Assembly (NCBI GenBank): GCA_911728455.2
Contig: OU452223.1
Span: 13,863,423-13,927,422, forward strand
Direction: 5' to 3'
From: Marthasterias glacialis
Lineage: Eukaryota; Echinodermata; Asteroidea; Forcipulatida; Asteriidae
DNA: 64,000 bases
Shown one piece after another: positions 50,901-62,975 of the stretch. The notes below the pieces were generated by a model that worked only from the letters and a program-made list of their open reading frames with translations, had not been told where the DNA came from and searched no databases. The stretch's first letter is position 1; each line of letters starts with the position of its first letter. The translations under genes were made by a program, and so were the position numbers.

Positions 50901-53335
50901 TGTACCCCCCTGAAAAAATTGGAGTTTTGGACCAAAATGTCAAAGTCGTTTTTGCTCTACCATGTCAAAAGGGAATATCCCCTAGTACCAGTGCTCTAAT
51001 TTGCAAGTCTGGATGAGCGTTAGTTCGGGAAATATCCACCAGTTTTGAGGCTGAAACTTTTATCGCCAAAAAGCACAAATTTTACAGTACCCCCCCCCCC
51101 CTCAAAAAAATTGGAGTTTTGGACCAAAATGTCAAAGTCGTTTTTGCTCTACCATGTCAAAAGGGAATATCCCCTAGTACCAGTGCTCTAATTTGCAAGT
51201 CTGGATGAGCGTTAGTTCGGGAAATATCCACCATATTTCGGCTTAAACTTTCAGGGTCAAAATGTAAAAATTCTATTATACCCCCTAAAAAAAATTGGAG
51301 TTTTGGACCAAAAAGTCAAAGTCATTTTTGCTTTACCATGTCAAGAGTGAACATCCCCCCCAGTACCAGTGCTCTAATTTGCAAGTCCGGATGAGCGTTA
51401 GTTCGGGAAATATCCACCATTTTTCGGCTGAAACTTTTATCGCCAAAAAGCACAATTTTTACAGTACCCCTGTCTAAAAAATTTGAATTTTGGACCAAAA
51501 TGTCCAAGTAATTTTTGCTCTACGATGTCAAGAGGGAATATCCCCCAGTACCAGTGCTCTAATTTGCAACTCCGGATGAGCATTAGTTCGGGAAATATCC
51601 ACCATTTTTCAACTGAAACTTTTAGGGTCAAAAAGCACAAATTTTACAGTACCCCCCTCAAAAAAATTGGAGTTTTGGACCAAAATGTCAAAGTCGTTTT
51701 TGCTCTACCATGTCAAAAGGGAATATCCCCTAGTACCAGTGCTCTAATTTGCAAGTCTGGATGAGCGTTAGTTCGGGAAATATCCACCATATTTCGGCTT
51801 AAACTTTCAGGGTCAAAATGTAAAAATTCTATTATACCCCCTAAAAAAAATTGGAGTTTTGGACCAAAAAGTCAAAGTCATTTTTGCTTTACCATGTCAA
51901 GAGTGAACATCCCCCCCAGTACCAGTGCTCTAATTTGCAAGTCCGGATGAGCGTTAGTTCGGGAAATATCCACCATTTTTCGGCTGAAACTTTTATCGCC
52001 AAAAAGCACAATTTTTACAGTACCCCTGTCTAAAAAATTTGAATTTTGGACCAAAATGTCCAAGTAATTTTTGCTCTACGATGTCAAGAGGGAATATCCC
52101 CCAGTACCAGTGCTCTAATTTGCAACTCCGGATGAGCATTAGTTCGGGAAATATCCACCATTTTTCAACTGAAACTTTTAGGGTCAAAAAGCACAAATTT
52201 TACAGTACCCCCCTCAAAAAAATTGGAGTTTTGGACCAAAATGTCAAAGTCGTTTTTGCTCTACCATGTCCAGAGGGAATATCCCCCAGTACCAGTGCTC
52301 TAATTTGCAAGTACGGATGAGCGTTAGTTCGGAAATATCAACCATTTATTGGCTAAAACTTTTATCGCCAAAAAGCACAAATTTTACAGTATCCCCCCCA
52401 AAAAGAATTGGAGTTTTGCACTAAAATGTCAAAGTCGTTTTTACTCTACCATGTCAAGAGGGAATATCCCCCAGTACCCGTACTCTAATTTGCAAGTCCG
52501 GATGAGCGTTAGTTCTGGAAATATCCACCATTTTTCGGCTGAAACTTTTATTGCCAAAAAGCACAAATTTTACAGTACCCCCCTAAAAAAAATTGGAGTT
52601 TTGGACCAAAATGTCAAAGTCATTTTTGCTTTACCATGTCAAGAGTGAACATCCCCCAGTACCAGTGCTCTAATTTGAAAGTCCGGATGAGCGTTAGTTC
52701 GGGAAATATCCACCAGTTTTGAGGCTGAAACTTTTATCGCCAAAAAGCACAAATTTTACAGTATCCCCCCCTCAAAAAAATTGGAGTTTTGGACCAAAAT
52801 GTCAAAGTCGTTTTTGCTCTACCACGTCAAAAGGGAATATCCCCTAGTACCAGTGCTCTAATTTGCAAGTCTGGATGAGCGTTAGTTCGGGAAATATCCA
52901 CCATATTTCGGCTTAAACTTTCAGGGTCAAAATGTAAAAATTCTATTATACCCCCTAAAAAAAATTGGAGTTTTGGACCAAAAAGTCAAAGTCATTTTTG
53001 CTTTACCATGTCAAGAGTGAACATCCCCCCCAGTACCAGTGCTCTAATTTGCAAGTCCGGATGAGCGTTAGTTCGGGAAATATCCACCATTTTTCGGCTA
53101 AAACTTTTATCGCCAAAAAGCACAAATTTTACAGTACCCCTGTCTAAAAAATTTGAATTTTGGACCAAAATGTCCAAGTAATTTTTGCTCTACGATGTCA
53201 AGAGGGAATATCCCCCAGTACCAGTGCTCTAATTTGCAACTCCGGATGAGCATTAGTTCGGGAAATATCCACCATATTTCGACTGAAACTTTTAGGGTCA
53301 AAAAGCACAAATTTTACTGTACCCCCCTAAAAAAA
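50735..53335 (+). repeat. 2601-bp (14-monomer) higher-order repeat, copy 1
   Basis: Every marker in this block recurs 2601 bp downstream. Few differences are visible: GGATGAGCG (52317) versus GGATCAGCG (54918), CCACCATTTTT versus CCACTATTTTT, AAGTCCGGA versus AAGTCCAGA, and ACCACGTC (52824) versus ACCATGTC. The C-run near 51090 is 12 long in this copy and 11 in the next. Start and end fall inside monomers and are approximate. Confidence 0.85.
51101..52212 (+). repeat. Tandem pair of 556-bp trimers
   Basis: 51101-51656 and 51657-52212 are near-identical three-monomer units. Shared marks are TGTCAAAAGGGAATATCCCC, TTCGGCTTAAACTTTCAGGG, TATTATACCCCC, GTGAACATC and AATTTGAATTTTGG. The same pair is repeated 2601 bp on (about 53702-54813), so the trimer duplication predates the 2601-bp one. 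Confidence 0.8.
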
Positions 53336-56130
53336 ATTGGAGTTTTGGACCAAAATGTCCAAGTCGTTTTTGCTCTACCATGTCCAGAGGGAATATCCCC
53401 CAGTACCAGTGCTCTTATTTGGAAGTCTGGATAAGCGTTTGTTCGGGAAATATCCACCATTTTTCGACTGAAACTTTTAGGGTCGAAAAGCACAAATTTT
53501 ACTGTACCCCCCTGAAAAAATTGGAGTTTTGGACCAAAATGTCAAAGTCGTTTTTGCTCTACCATGTCAAAAGGGAATATCCCCTAGTACCAGTGCTCTA
53601 ATTTGCAAGTCTGGATGAGCGTTAGTTCGGGAAATATCCACCAGTTTTGAGGCTGAAACTTTTATCGCCAAAAAGCACAAATTTTACAGTACCCCCCCCC
53701 CCTCAAAAAAATTGGAGTTTTGGACCAAAATGTCAAAGTCGTTTTTGCTCTACCATGTCAAAAGGGAATATCCCCTAGTACCAGTGCTCTAATTTGCAAG
53801 TCTGGATGAGCGTTAGTTCGGGAAATATCCACCATATTTCGGCTTAAACTTTCAGGGTCAAAATGTAAAAATTCTATTATACCCCCTAAAAAAAATTGGA
53901 GTTTTGGACCAAAAAGTCAAAGTCATTTTTGCTTTACCATGTCAAGAGTGAACATCCCCCCCAGTACCAGTGCTCTAATTTGCAAGTCCGGATGAGCGTT
54001 AGTTCGGGAAATATCCACCATTTTTCGGCTGAAACTTTTATCGCCAAAAAGCACAATTTTTACAGTACCCCTGTCTAAAAAATTTGAATTTTGGACCAAA
54101 ATGTCCAAGTAATTTTTGCTCTACGATGTCAAGAGGGAATATCCCCCAGTACCAGTGCTCTAATTTGCAACTCCGGATGAGCATTAGTTCGGGAAATATC
54201 CACCATTTTTCAACTGAAACTTTTAGGGTCAAAAAGCACAAATTTTACAGTACCCCCCTCAAAAAAATTGGAGTTTTGGACCAAAATGTCAAAGTCGTTT
54301 TTGCTCTACCATGTCAAAAGGGAATATCCCCTAGTACCAGTGCTCTAATTTGCAAGTCTGGATGAGCGTTAGTTCGGGAAATATCCACCATATTTCGGCT
54401 TAAACTTTCAGGGTCAAAATGTAAAAATTCTATTATACCCCCTAAAAAAAATTGGAGTTTTGGACCAAAAAGTCAAAGTCATTTTTGCTTTACCATGTCA
54501 AGAGTGAACATCCCCCCCAGTACCAGTGCTCTAATTTGCAAGTCCGGATGAGCGTTAGTTCGGGAAATATCCACCATTTTTCGGCTGAAACTTTTATCGC
54601 CAAAAAGCACAATTTTTACAGTACCCCTGTCTAAAAAATTTGAATTTTGGACCAAAATGTCCAAGTAATTTTTGCTCTACGATGTCAAGAGGGAATATCC
54701 CCCAGTACCAGTGCTCTAATTTGCAACTCCGGATGAGCATTAGTTCGGGAAATATCCACCATTTTTCAACTGAAACTTTTAGGGTCAAAAAGCACAAATT
54801 TTACAGTACCCCCCTCAAAAAAATTGGAGTTTTGGACCAAAATGTCAAAGTCGTTTTTGCTCTACCATGTCCAGAGGGAATATCCCCCAGTACCAGTGCT
54901 CTAATTTGCAAGTACGGATCAGCGTTAGTTCGGAAATATCAACCATTTATTGGCTAAAACTTTTATCGCCAAAAAGCACAAATTTTACAGTATCCCCCCC
55001 AAAAAGAATTGGAGTTTTGCACTAAAATGTCAAAGTCGTTTTTACTCTACCATGTCAAGAGGGAATATCCCCCAGTACCCGTACTCTAATTTGCAAGTCC
55101 GGATGAGCGTTAGTTCTGGAAATATCCACTATTTTTCGGCTGAAACTTTTATTGCCAAAAAGCACAAATTTTACAGTACCCCCCTAAAAAAAATTGGAGT
55201 TTTGGACCAAAATGTCAAAGTCATTTTTGCTTTACCATGTCAAGAGTGAACATCCCCCAGTACCAGTGCTCTAATTTGAAAGTCCAGATGAGCGTTAGTT
55301 CGGGAAATATCCACCAGTTTTGAGGCTGAAACTTTTATCGCCAAAAAGCACAAATTTTACAGTATCCCCCCCTCAAAAAAATTGGAGTTTTGGACCAAAA
55401 TGTCAAAGTCGTTTTTGCTCTACCATGTCAAAAGGGAATATCCCCTAGTACCAGTGCTCTAATTTGCAAGTCTGGATGAGCGTTAGTTCGGGAAATATCC
55501 ACCATATTTCGGCTTAAACTTTCAGGGTCAAAATGTAAAAATTCTATTATACCCCCTAAAAAAAATTGGAGTTTTGGACCAAAAAGTCAAAGTCATTTTT
55601 GCTTTACCATGTCAAGAGTGAACATCCCCCCCAGTACCAGTGCTCTAATTTGCAAGTCCGGATGAGCGTTAGTTCGGGAAATATCCACCATTTTTCGGCT
55701 AAAACTTTTATCGCCAAAAAGCACAATTTTTACAGTACCCCTGTCTAAAAAATTTGAATTTTGGACCAAAATGTCCAAGTAATTTTTGCTCTACGATGTC
55801 AAGAGGGAATATCCCCCAGTACCAGTGCTCTAATTTGCAACTCCGGATGAGCATTAGTTCGGGAAATATCCACCATTTTTCGACTGAAACTTTTAGGGTC
55901 AAAAAGCACAAATTTTACTGTACCCCCCTAAAAAAAATTGGAGTTTTGGACCAAAATGTCCAAGTCGTTTTTGCTCTACCATGTCCAGAGGGAATATCCC
56001 CCAGTACCAGTGCTCTTATTTGGAAGTCTGGATAAGCGTTTGTTCGGGAAATATCCACCATTTTTCGACTGAAACTTTTAGGGTCGAAAAGCACAAATTT
56101 TACTGTACCCCCCTGAAAAAATTGGAGTTT
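53336..56130 (+). repeat. 2601-bp higher-order repeat, copy 2 (plus 190 bp of continued match)
   Basis: Matches 50735-53529 with an offset of 2601 bp. The match ends at about 56130, where copy 2 turns into a monomer with TTTTGAACCAAAATATC while copy 1 continues with TTTTGGACCAAAATGTC and TGTCAAAAGGG. The overlap with the 2413-bp repeat below shows that the two duplications were laid over one another. Confidence 0.85.
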
Positions 56131-56862
56131 TGAACCAAAATATCAAAGTCGTTTTTGCTCTACCATGTCCAGAGGGAATATCCCCCAGTACCAGTGCTCT
56201 AATTTGCAAGTCCGGATGAGCGTTAGTTCGGGAAATATCCACCATTTTTCGGCTACAACTTTTATCGCCAAAAAGCAAAAATTTTACAGTACCCCTTAAA
56301 AAAAATTGGAGTTTTGGACCAAAATGTCAAAGTCGTTTCTGCTATACCATGTCAGGAGGGAATATCCCCCAGTACCAGTGCTCTAATTTGAAAGTCCGGA
56401 TGAGCGTTAGTTCTGGAAATATCCACCAGTTCTGAGGCTGAAACTTTTATCGCCAAAAAGCACAAATTTTACAGTATCCCCCCCTCAAAAAAATTGGAGT
56501 TTTGGACCAAAATGTCAAAGTCGTTTTTGCTCTACCATGTCAAAAGGGAATATCCCCTAGTACCAGTGCTCTAATTTGCAAGTCTGGATGAGCGTTAGTT
56601 CGGGAAATATCAACCATTTATTGGCTAAAACTTTTATCGCCAAAAAGCACAAATTTTACAGTATCCCCCCCAAAAAGAATTGGAGTTTTGCACTAAAATG
56701 TCAAAGTCGTTTTTACTCTACCATGTCAACAGGGAATATCCCCCAGTACCCGTGCTCTAATTTGCAAGTCCGGATGAGCGTTAGTTCTGGAAATATCCAC
56801 CATTTTTCGGCTGAAACTTTTATTGCCAAAAAGCACAAATTTTACAGTACCCCCCTGAAAAA
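54443..56862 (+). repeat. 2413-bp (13-monomer) higher-order repeat, copy 1
   Basis: All features from about 54450 recur 2413 bp later, including GGATCAGCG, CCACTATTTTT and the TTTTGAACCAAAATATC monomer. Upstream of about 54443 the copies differ (TATTATACCCCCTAAAA here versus TACAGTACCCCCCTGAAAA before copy 2), which places the junction within a monomer. Confidence 0.85.
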
Positions 56863-59285
56863 AATTGGAGTTTTGGACCAAAAAGTCAAAGTCATTTTTG
56901 CTTTACCATGTCAAGAGTGAACATCCCCCCCAGTACCAGTGCTCTAATTTGCAAGTCCGGATGAGCGTTAGTTCGGGAAATATCCACCATTTTTCGGCTG
57001 AAACTTTTATCGCCAAAAAGCACAATTTTTACAGTACCCCTGTCTAAAAAATTTGAATTTTGGACCAAAATGTCCAAGTAATTTTTGCTCTACGATGTCA
57101 AGAGGGAATATCCCCCAGTACCAGTGCTCTAATTTGCAACTCCGGATGAGCATTAGTTCGGGAAATATCCACCATTTTTCAACTGAAACTTTTAGGGTCA
57201 AAAAGCACAAATTTTACAGTACCCCCCTCAAAAAAATTGGAGTTTTGGACCAAAATGTCAAAGTCGTTTTTGCTCTACCATGTCCAGAGGGAATATCCCC
57301 CAGTACCAGTGCTCTAATTTGCAAGTACGGATCAGCGTTAGTTCGGAAATATCAACCATTTATTGGCTAAAACTTTTATCGCCAAAAAGCACAAATTTTA
57401 CAGTATCCCCCCCAAAAAGAATTGGAGTTTTGCACTAAAATGTCAAAGTCGTTTTTACTCTACCATGTCAAGAGGGAATATCCCCCAGTACCCGTACTCT
57501 AATTTGCAAGTCCGGATGAGCGTTAGTTCTGGAAATATCCACTATTTTTCGGCTGAAACTTTTATTGCCAAAAAGCACAAATTTTACAGTACCCCCCTAA
57601 AAAAAATTGGAGTTTTGGACCAAAATGTCAAAGTCATTTTTGCTTTACCATGTCAAGAGTGAACATCCCCCAGTACCAGTGCTCTAATTTGAAAGTCCAG
57701 ATGAGCGTTAGTTCGGGAAATATCCACCAGTTTTGAGGCTGAAACTTTTATCGCCAAAAAGCACAAATTTTACAGTATCCCCCCCTCAAAAAAATTGGAG
57801 TTTTGGACCAAAATGTCAAAGTCGTTTTTGCTCTACCATGTCAAAAGGGAATATCCCCTAGTACCAGTGCTCTAATTTGCAAGTCTGGATGAGCGTTAGT
57901 TCGGGAAATATCCACCATATTTCGGCTTAAACTTTCAGGGTCAAAATGTAAAAATTCTATTATACCCCCTAAAAAAAATTGGAGTTTTGGACCAAAAAGT
58001 CAAAGTCATTTTTGCTTTACCATGTCAAGAGTGAACATCCCCCCCAGTACCAGTGCTCTAATTTGCAAGTCCGGATGAGCGTTAGTTCGGGAAATATCCA
58101 CCATTTTTCGGCTAAAACTTTTATCGCCAAAAAGCACAATTTTTACAGTACCCCTGTCTAAAAAATTTGAATTTTGGACCAAAATGTCCAAGTAATTTTT
58201 GCTCTACGATGTCAAGAGGGAATATCCCCCAGTACCAGTGCTCTAATTTGCAACTCCGGATGAGCATTAGTTCGGGAAATATCCACCATTTTTCGACTGA
58301 AACTTTTAGGGTCAAAAAGCACAAATTTTACTGTACCCCCCTAAAAAAAATTGGAGTTTTGGACCAAAATGTCCAAGTCGTTTTTGCTCTACCATGTCCA
58401 GAGGGAATATCCCCCAGTACCAGTGCTCTTATTTGGAAGTCTGGATAAGCGTTTGTTCGGGAAATATCCACCATTTTTCGACTGAAACTTTTAGGGTCGA
58501 AAAGCACAAATTTTACTGTACCCCCCTGAAAAAATTGGAGTTTTGAACCAAAATATCAAAGTCGTTTTTGCTCTACCATGTCCAGAGGGAATATCCCCCA
58601 GTACCAGTGCTCTAATTTGCAAGTCCGGATGAGCGTTAGTTCGGGAAATATCCACCATTTTTCGGCTACAACTTTTATCGCCAAAAAGCAAAAATTTTAC
58701 AGTACCCCTTAAAAAAAATTGGAGTTTTGGACCAAAATGTCAAAGTCGTTTCTGCTATACCATGTCAGGAGGGAATATCCCCCAGTACCAGTGCTCTAAT
58801 TTGAAAGTCCGGATGAGCGTTAGTTCTGGAAATATCCACCAGTTCTGAGGCTGAAACTTTTATCGCCAAAAAGCACAAATTTTACAGTATCCCCCCCTCA
58901 AAAAAATTGGAGTTTTGGACCAAAATGTCAAAGTCGTTTTTGCTCTACCATGTCAAAAGGGAATATCCCCTAGTACCAGTGCTCTAATTTGCAAGTCTGG
59001 ATGAGCGTTAGTTCGGGAAATATCAACCATTTATTGGCTAAAACTTTTATCGCCAAAAAGCACAAATTTTACAGTATCCCCCCCAAAAAGAATTGGAGTT
59101 TTGCACTAAAATGTCAAAGTCGTTTTTACTCTACCATGTCAACAGGGAATATCCCCCAGTACCCGTGCTCTAATTTGCAAGTCCGGATGAGCGTTAGTTC
59201 TGGAAATATCCACCATTTTTCGGCTGAAACTTTTATTGCCAAAAAGCACAAATTTTACAGTACCCCCCTGAAAAAAATTGGAGTT
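56863..59285 (+). repeat. 2413-bp higher-order repeat, copy 2
   Basis: Virtually identical to copy 1 by eye. It ends at about 59285-59290, where GACCAAAATGTCCAAGACG replaces the GACCAAAAAGTCAAAGTC that begins the next cycle in copy 1. As the least diverged large repeat in the window it is probably the most recent duplication. Confidence 0.85.
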
Positions 59286-61114
59286 TTGGACCAAAATGTC
59301 CAAGACGTTTTTGCTCTACCATATCAAGAGGGAATATCCCCCAGTACCAGTGCTCTAATTTGCAAGTCCGGATGAGCGTTAGTTCGGAAAAATATCCACC
59401 ATTTTTCGGCTAAAACTTTTATCGCCAAAAAGCACAAATTTTACAGTATCCCCCTAAAAAAAATTGGAGTTTTCGACCAAAATGTCAAAGTCGTTTTTGC
59501 TCTACCATGTCAAGAGGGAATATCCCCCAGTACCAGTGCTCTAATTTGCAAGTCCGGATGAGCGTTAGTTCGGGAAATATCCACCATTTTTCGGCTACAA
59601 CTTTTATCGCCAAAAAGCACAAATTTTACAGTACCCCTTAAAAAAAATTGGAGTTTTGGACCAAAATGTCAAAGTCGTTTCTGCTATACCATGTCAGGAG
59701 GGAATATCCCCCAGTACCAGTGCTCTAATTTGCAAGTCGGGATGATCGTTAGTTCGGGAAATATCCACCATTTTTCGGCTGAAACATTTAGGGTCAAAAA
59801 GCACAAATTCTACAGTACCCCCTAAAAAAATTGGAGTTTTGGACCAAAATGTCAAAGCCGTTTCTGCTCTACCATGTCCAGAGGGAATATCCCCCAGTAC
59901 CAGTGCTCTAATTTGCAAGTTCAGATGAGCGTTAGTTCGGGAAATATAAACCTATTTTCGGCGAAATTTTTTATCGCAAATAGCACAAATTTTACAGTAC
60001 CCCCCTAAAAAAAATTGGAGTTTTGGACCAAAATGTCAAAGTCGTTTCTGCTCTACAATGTCCAGAGGGAATATCCCCCAGTACCAGTGCTCTAATTTGC
60101 AAGTCCGGATAAGCGTTAGTTCGGGAAATATCCAACATTTTTCGGCTGAAACGTGTAGGGTCAAAAAGCACAAATTATACAGTACCCTCTTAAATAAAAT
60201 TGGAGTTTTGGACCAAAATGTCCAAGTCGTTTTAGCTCTACTATGTCAAGAGGGAATATCCCTAGTACCAGTGCTCTAATTTGCAAGTCCGGATGAGCGT
60301 TAGTTCAGAAAATATCCACCAATTTTCGGCTAAAAGTTTAAGGGTCAAAAAGCACAAATTTTACAGTACCCCCCTCAAAAAAATTGGAGTTTTGGACCAA
60401 AATGTCAAAGTCGTTTTTGCTCTACCATGTCCAGAGGGAATATCCCCCAGTACCAGTGCTCTAATTTGCAAGTCCGGATCAGCGTTAGTTCGGAAATATC
60501 AACCATTTATTGGCTAAAACTTTTATCGCCAAAAAGCACAAATTTTACAGTATCCCCCCCAAAAAGAATTGGAGTTTTGCACTAAAATGTCAAAGTCGTT
60601 TTTACTCTACCATGTCAAGAGGGAATATCCCCCAGTACCCGTGCTCTAATTTGCAAGTCCGGATGAGCGTTAGTTCTGGAAATATCCACCATTTTTCGGC
60701 TGAAACTTTTATTGCCAAAAAGCACAAATTTTACAGTACCCCCCTGAAAAAATTGGAGTTTTGGACCAAAAAGTCAAAGTCATTTTTGCTTTACCATGTC
60801 AAGAGTGAACATCCCCCCCAGTACCAGTGCTCTAATTTGCAAGTCCGGATGAGCGTTAGTTCGGGAAATATCCACCATTTTTCGGCTGAAACATTTAGGG
60901 TCAAAAAGCACAAATTTTACAGTACCCCCCTAAAAAAATTGGAGTTTTGGACCAAAATGTCCAAGTCGTTTTTGCTCTACTATGTCAAGAGGGAATATCC
61001 CCTAGTACCAGTGCTCTGATTTGCAAGTCCGGATGAGTGTTAGTTCGGGAAATGTCCCCCATTTTTCCGGCTGAAACATTTAGGGTCAAAAAGCACAAAT
61101 TTTACAGTACCCTT

Positions 61115-62190
61115 CTATAAAAATTGGAGTTTTGGACCAAAATGTCCAAGACGTTTTTGCTCTACCATGTCAAGAGGGAATATCCCCCAGTACCAGCGCT
61201 ATAATTTGCAAGTCCGGATGACCGTTAGTTCGGGAAATATCCACCATTTTTCGGCTAAAACTTTTATCGCCAAAAAGCACAAATTTTACAGTATCCCCCT
61301 AAAAAAATATTGAATTTTGAATCAAAATGTCCAAGACGTTTTTGCTCTACCATGTCAAAAGGGAATATCCCCCAGTACCAGTGCTCTAATTTTCAAGTCC
61401 GAATGAGCTTTAGTTCGGGAAATATCCACCATATTTCGGCTGAAACTTTTAGGGTCAAAATGTCAAACTTTTATTATACCCCCCTAAAAAAAATTGGAAT
61501 TTTGGACAAAAATGTCAAAGTCATTTTTGCTCTACCATGTCAAGAGGGAATCTCTCCCAGTACCAGTGCTCTAATTTGCAAGTCCGGATGAGCGTTAGTT
61601 CAGGAAATATCCATCATTTTTCGGCTAAAACTTTTAGGGTCAAAAAGCACAAATTTTACAGTACCCTTCTAAAAAAATTTGAGTTTTGGACCAAAATGTC
61701 CAAGACGTTTTTGCTCTACCATGTCAAGAGGGAATATCCCCCAGTACCAGCGCTATAATTTGCAAGTCCGGATGACCGTTAGTTCGGGAAATATCCACCA
61801 TTTTTCGGCTAAAACTTTTATCGCCAAAAAGCACAAATTTTACAGTATCCCCCTAAAAAAATATTGAATTTTGAATCAAAATGTCCAAGACGTTTTTGCT
61901 CTACCATTTCAAAAGGGAATATCCCCCAGTACCAGTGCTCTAATTTTCAAGTCCGAATGAGCTTTAGTTCGGGAAATATCCACCATATTTCGGCTGAAAC
62001 TTTTAGGGTCAAAATGTAAAACTTCTATTATACCCCCCTAAAAAAAATTGGAATTTTGGACAAAAATGTCAAAGTCATTTTTGCTCTACCATGTCAAGAG
62101 GGAATCTCTCCCAGTACCAGTGCTCTAATTTGCAAGTCCGGATGAGCGTTAGTTCGGGAAATATCCATCATTTTTCGGCTAAAACTTTTA
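61115..62190 (+). repeat. 554-bp trimer duplication in the distal part
   Basis: The rare sequence CCAGCGCTATAATTTG occurs at about 61193 and 61747, 554 bp apart, with matching neighbours: GATGACCGTTAG, ATATTGAATTTTGAATC, GTCCGAATGAGCTTTAG and GGGAATCTCTCCCAG in both copies. Copy 2 has ACCATTTCAAAAGGG where copy 1 has ACCATGTCAAAAGGG. This is a trimer duplication independent of those in the core. Confidence 0.8.
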
Positions 62191-62791
62191 TCGCCAAAAA
62201 GCACAAATTTTACAGTACCCCCGTCTAAAAAATTTGAATTTTGGACCAAAATGTCCAAGTAATTTTTGCTCTACGATGTCAAGAGGGAATATCTCCCAGT
62301 ACCAGTGCTCTAATTTGCAAGTCCGGATGAGCATTAGTTCGGGAAATATCCACCATTTTTCAACTGAAACTTTTATCGCCAAAAAGCACAAATTTTACTG
62401 TACCCCCCTAAAAAAAATTGGAGTTTTGGACCAAAATGTCCAAGTCGTTTCTGCTTTACCATGTCAAGAGTGAACATCCCCCAGTACCAGTGCTCTAATT
62501 TGAAAGTCCGGATAAGCGTTAGTTCAGGAAATATCCACCAGTTTTGGGGCTGAAACTTTTAGGGTCAAAAAGCACAAATTTTACAGTACCCCCCTGAAAA
62601 AAATTGGAGTTTTGGACCAAAATGTCCAAGACGTTTTTGCTCTACCATATCAAGAGGGAATATCCCCCAGTACCAGTGCTCTAATTTGCAAGTCCGGATG
62701 AGCGTTAGTTCGGAAAAATATCCACCATTTTTCGGCTAAAACTTTTATCGCCAAAAAGCACAAATTTTACAGTATCCCCCTAAAAAAAATT

Positions 62792-62975
62792 GGAGTTTTG
62801 GACCAAAATGTGAAAGTCGTTTTTGCTCTACCATGTCAAGAGGGAATATCCCCCAGTACCAGTGCTCTAATTTGCAAGTCCGGATAAGGGTTAGTTCGGG
62901 AAATATCCACCATTTTTGGGCTGAAACTTTTAGGGTCAAAAAGCACAAATTTTACAGTACCCCCTAAAAAAAATG
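62792..62975 (+). repeat. Reference monomer of the 185-bp satellite (184 bp)
   Basis: A complete copy from GGAGTTTTGG to the A-run before the next unit. It includes the near-palindromic TTTTGGACCAAAA, GGGAATATCCC (62842), GGGAAATATCC (62898, 56 bp later, so two related boxes per monomer), and TTCGGGAA, which fits TTCnnGAA. This copy carries the AGGGTC rather than the ATCGCC variant before AAAAAGC. Confidence 0.9.
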
